This document shows, one piece after another, positions 7,789-10,092 of a DNA stretch of 10,092 nt. Location: the NCBI GenBank assembly GCA_900544995.1, contig UQXC01000066.1, forward strand, positions 1 to 10,092. Direction: 5' to 3'. This stretch comes from an uncultured Collinsella sp. (lineage in GTDB: Bacteria; Actinomycetota; Coriobacteriia; Coriobacteriales; Coriobacteriaceae). The translations under genes were made by a program, and so were the position numbers. Position 1 is the stretch's first letter; each line of letters starts with the position of its first letter. The notes under the pieces were generated by a model. That model worked only from the letters and a program-made list of their open reading frames with translations, did no database searches and was not told where the DNA came from.

Positions 7789-8484
7789 TTAAAGCTCCGC
7801 TCCGCCCAGCCTGTGTGCGATGCTGTCACAGGCCAAAGCGCCTACGACGGTCTTGGCGTCTTCGATCTTGCCGTCGAGCACGGCGTCGATCAGCTCGTGC
7901 AGCGGCACCAGGTCCACGTTGACGAACTCGTCATCATCGGGGTTGGGCGCGTCGAACTCGAGCTTGGTAGCCAAGTAGATGTGGATGATCTCATCACAAA
8001 AACCGCAGGACGTGACAATCGACGTCAAAAAGCGAATACGACCAGCCCTAAAGCCCGTCTCCTCATGCAGTTCGCGCTTGGCGCAATCGAGCGGGTCCTC
8101 GCCTGGATCGAGCTTGCCGGCGGGAATCTCGACCGTCACGCGGTCGATGGCGGTGCGGTACTGACGCACCAGTACGATCTTGCCGCTCTCGGTCAGTGCC
8201 ACAACGGCCGCCGCACCCGGATGGCGAACGATATCGCGGGCGCTGCGGTGACCGTTGGGCAGCTCGACCTCAAGACGGTGGACGTCGAGGATCTTGCCCT
8301 TCCAGGCGCACTCCTCCGAAAGAATCTTCTCGTGCAGCTCGGCATCGTGCGGGTCGTCGTCGCCCAGCACCAGCGCCGGCTCGTCAGCGACCTCGCCGCC
8401 AGGCTCGCCCTCGGCGTGCCCATACATGCGGCTGTCCTCTTCGACGATCTGCGCGTCCACGAGCTCTTCGTTCTTCTCGTCCAT
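7789..8484 (-). CDS. NUDIX hydrolase, ADP-ribose pyrophosphatase-like
   Basis: This protein (231 residues from the chosen start) has a perfect NUDIX box at residues 123-145: G123-x5-E129-x7-R137-E138-L-x-E141-E142-x-G144-F. It binds divalent metal and hydrolyses nucleoside diphosphates linked to another group. The flanking pattern (VRQYR near 107-110, VEIPAGKLD before the box, GFCDEIIHIYLA after it) is that of the NudF/ADP-ribose pyrophosphatase group, which cleaves ADP-ribose to AMP and ribose 5-phosphate. The family's marker proline about 15 residues past the box is Cys160 here. An unusual acidic N-terminal extension of ~50 residues precedes the fold. The start is ATG 8484, about ten bases after GAGAGG; ATG 8493 sits only one base from it. 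A later ATG near 8427 (residue 20) also has a GAGG upstream and cannot be excluded. purD ends 21 bases upstream, so they are co-transcribed. Confidence 0.93.
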   Translation of the reverse strand: MDEKNEELVDAQIVEEDSRMYGHAEGEPGGEVADEPALVLGDDDPHDAELHEKILSEECAWKGKILDVHRLEVELPNGHRSARDIVRHPGAAAVVALTESGKIVLVRQYRTAIDRVTVEIPAGKLDPGEDPLDCAKRELHEETGFRAGRIRFLTSIVTSCGFCDEIIHIYLATKLEFDAPNPDDDEFVNVDLVPLHELIDAVLDGKIEDAKTVVGALACDSIAHRLGGAEL

Positions 8485-8505
8485 CCGTCTCATTCCTCTC
8501 GGATT

Positions 8506-9810
8506 TTAGGCATCCCAGGCATCGCGGCCGCGCAGCGCGCGCAGGCCGATGTCGTGACGCAGGGTCTTGCCCTCAAAATCAATCTTCTCGCAGGCCTCGT
8601 AGGCAAGGTTGCGAGCGTTCTCAAACGTATCGCCCAGAGCGGTCACGGCAAGCACGCGGCCACCATTGGTCACGAGCTGGCCGTCCACCACGGCAGTGCC
8701 CGCGTGGTACACGGTCACGTTCTCCATGGCCTCGGCATCCTCAATACCGGTGATGACCTTGCCCTTCTCGTAGCTGCCGGGATAGCCCGCGCTCGTCAGG
8801 ACAACGGCCACGGCCCACTCGTCGCGCCAGTCGAGCTCAATCTGATCGAGCTCGCAGTTGGCGCAGGCGAGCATGACCTCGACCAGGTCGTTCTTAAGGC
8901 GCGGGAGCACGACCTGCGTCTCGGGATCACCAAAGCGGGCGTTAAACTCCAGCACCTTGGGGCCGGCGGGAGTGAGCATAAAGCCGCCATACAGGCAGCC
9001 GCGGTAGTCGATGCCCTCGGCAGCAAGCTCGGCAACGGTCTGCTCCATGACCTTCACCATGGTGGCGTGCTCCTCGTCAGTCACGATGGGCACCGGGCTG
9101 TAAACGCCCATGCCGCCGGTGTTGGGGCCCTTGTCGCCCTCGAGCGCGCGCTTGTGGTCCTGCGAGGTGGCCATGGGGCGCACGGTCTTGCCGTCGGTAA
9201 AGGCCAGCAGCGAGCACTCGGGACCGGTCAGCATCTCCTCGATAACCACGGTGTTGCCGGCATCGCCAAAGGTGCCGCCAAAGCACTCGCGCACGGCATC
9301 CTCGGCCTGCTCAAGTTCGGTCGCCACGATAACGCCCTTGCCTGCGGCAAGGCCGTCGGCCTTGACGACCAGCGGGGCGCCTTGCTCGCGTACGTAGGCG
9401 AGAGCCGAAGCCTCGTCGGTAAACGAGCCGTAGGCTGCCGTCGGAATGCCCGCACGCTCCATGAGCTGCTTGGAGAACAGCTTGGAGCCCTCCATCTGGG
9501 CACCCTCGGCACCCGGGCCAAAGCAGGGAATACCCGCCGCGCGCACGGCGTCGGCCACGCCCGCCACGAGCGGAGCCTCGGGGCCAATTACCACGAGTCC
9601 GCATCCGTGGCTCTGCGCAAACGCCGCCACGGCCGCAGGATCGCAGTCGTCGAGAACAACGTTCTCGCCGCAGCTCGCGGTGCCGCCGTTGCCCGGCGCG
9701 ATGTAGAGCTTGCCGGCGCGCGGTGATGCTGCGAGCTTAGCTGCCAAAGCATGCTCACGGCCGCCGCTGCCCAACAACAGGATGTCGATGGTTTGAGTGT
9801 CCGCCTTCAA
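8506..9810 (-). CDS. purD: Phosphoribosylamine-glycine ligase (GAR synthetase)
   Basis: PurD joins glycine to 5-phosphoribosylamine with ATP, the second step of de novo purine synthesis. The 434-residue length matches the family (E. coli 429). In order it has LLGSGGREHA (11-21), APGNGG (38-43), IGPEAPLVAG (75-84), MEGSKLFSK (106-114), the ATP-grasp loop VKADGLAAGKGV (149-160), EEMLTGPECS (191-200), QDHKRALEGDKGPNTGGMG (217-235) and the metal-binding LEFNARFGDPETQ (287-299). Nothing essential is missing. The start is TTG at 9810: GAGGAGG lies five bases upstream, and the protein then begins right at the conserved N-terminal fold. The only ATG in frame upstream (9978) would lie within the purA tail and add 56 unrelated residues. 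The NUDIX gene follows after 21 bases. Confidence 0.97.
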   Translation of the reverse strand: MKADTQTIDILLLGSGGREHALAAKLAASPRAGKLYIAPGNGGTASCGENVVLDDCDPAAVAAFAQSHGCGLVVIGPEAPLVAGVADAVRAAGIPCFGPGAEGAQMEGSKLFSKQLMERAGIPTAAYGSFTDEASALAYVREQGAPLVVKADGLAAGKGVIVATELEQAEDAVRECFGGTFGDAGNTVVIEEMLTGPECSLLAFTDGKTVRPMATSQDHKRALEGDKGPNTGGMGVYSPVPIVTDEEHATMVKVMEQTVAELAAEGIDYRGCLYGGFMLTPAGPKVLEFNARFGDPETQVVLPRLKNDLVEVMLACANCELDQIELDWRDEWAVAVVLTSAGYPGSYEKGKVITGIEDAEAMENVTVYHAGTAVVDGQLVTNGGRVLAVTALGDTFENARNLAYEACEKIDFEGKTLRHDIGLRALRGRDAWDA

Positions 9811-9815
9811 GGGTG

Positions 9816-9822
9816 CCTCCTC
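9816..9822 (-). promoter_or_regulatory. Ribosome binding site that fixes the purD TTG start
   Basis: The minus strand reads GAGGAGG, then CACCC, then TTG. This near-perfect Shine-Dalgarno at five bases is the reason to choose the TTG at 9810. There is no in-frame ATG between it and the conserved PurD sequence. Confidence 0.85.
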
Positions 9823-9850
9823 TATGGATGAACGGCCCGCTCCGCGCGAG

Positions 9851-9906
9851 CCCTTTGTAAGCAAATATACCCCTCGGCCGCCCGTCCGGGCTGCAAAGGG
9901 GTATAT
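9851..9906 (-). terminator. Hairpin between purA and purD, possible terminator or attenuator
   Basis: On the minus strand ATATACCCCT (9906-9897) pairs perfectly over 10 bp with AGGGGTATAT (9874-9865). Inside is a nested GCCC-GGAC-GGGC hairpin (9891-9880). The sequence after the stem, TTGCTT, is only moderately T-rich, so termination would be partial. An alternative 7-bp pairing, CCCTTTG (9900-9894) with CAAAGGG (9857-9851), shares the same 5' bases and excludes the first structure. The hairpin begins 22 bases after the purA stop and ends before the purD ribosome site. It may end purA transcription or set the level of read-through into purD. Confidence 0.6.
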
Positions 9907-9928
9907 CGCAATAACCAAATAGTCCCGA

Positions 9929-10087
9929 TTACTTCCAGAATCGGTTGATGATCTGCTCGCGACCAGCGCCGACGCCAATGAACGTCACGCGGGTGTGTGC
10001 CAGATCCTCGATAAACGCCACGTAGTCCTGAGCCTCCTGCGGCAGCTCCTCAAAGCTGCGGCAGCCGGTGATATCGCAGCTTGAGGG
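9929..10087 (-). CDS. purA: Adenylosuccinate synthetase, C-terminal fragment (5' side broken or outside window)
   Basis: PurA condenses IMP and aspartate using GTP, the first committed step to AMP. The minus strand encodes 52 residues ending in a TAA at 9929-9931. CDITGCRSFEELP, then QDYVAFIEDL and IGVGAGREQII match the C-terminal end of bacterial PurA, where a (D/S)I-(x)-FEELP-type motif and a GP/GA-RxQ-I motif close the protein. Reading toward the 5' end, the match fails four codons before CDIT. The bases there give Pro-Ser-Ser preceded by an in-frame TAG at 10088-10090, and no frame gives the LPGW-type sequence expected. This is either a sequence error at a contig end or a true remnant of a rearranged purA. 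Its place next to purD fits a purine gene cluster. Confidence 0.75.
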   Translation of the reverse strand, partial: PSSCDITGCRSFEELPQEAQDYVAFIEDLAHTRVTFIGVGAGREQIINRFWK

Positions 10088-10092
10088 CTATG

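Noticed and set aside
7765..9726. A 653-codon plus-strand open frame over the NUDIX gene and purD.
   Set aside because: Both genes happen to share one phase, so the antisense frame runs through both. It has no ribosome site or recognisable domain.
1..10092. A search for mobile elements, CRISPR repeats, tRNA or rRNA genes, toxin-antitoxin pairs and defence genes.
   Set aside because: No transposase, repeat array, cloverleaf or integrase motif is seen. The window is densely filled with housekeeping genes of uniform composition and single orientation.

Overview
This window reads as ordinary bacterial chromosome with a high G+C content (roughly 60% by eye). Every gene supported here lies on the minus strand, so transcription runs from high to low coordinates. 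GC-rich codon use, a TTG start and the look of the proteins suggest an actinobacterium of the Coriobacteriia type, such as a Collinsella relative. That assignment is inference from memory of protein style, not a search result.

In transcription order (right to left) the layout is: the last ~50 codons of purA (adenylosuccinate synthetase), cut by an in-frame stop at the window edge; a short leader with two competing hairpins; purD (GAR synthetase, TTG start); a NUDIX hydrolase resembling ADP-ribose pyrophosphatase; an 82-nt gap holding a perfect 12-bp hairpin; a half-size ABC exporter; an unrecognised single-pass membrane protein; a strong rho-independent terminator; a ~200-nt intergenic region with the carAB promoter and leader; carA; and carB, which runs off the left edge almost complete.

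The functional theme is nucleotide supply. purA and purD are purine synthesis genes. carA and carB together make carbamoyl phosphate for pyrimidine and arginine synthesis. The NUDIX hydrolase fits nucleotide-sugar turnover or housecleaning. The ABC exporter and the membrane protein appear to share a transcript with these genes, but no sequence signal links them to nucleotide metabolism.

The best regulatory find is just upstream of carA. A hairpin with a CUGUGA hexaloop and an asymmetric internal bulge has a lower stem that pairs with the carA Shine-Dalgarno sequence. This matches the architecture of PyrR-binding RNA loops and implies UMP-responsive control of carAB translation. I see no mobile element, CRISPR array, tRNA, rRNA or defence system here, and no clearly novel multi-gene system. 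The less usual items are the carA insertion, the orphan membrane protein, the purD leader and the purA breakpoint.
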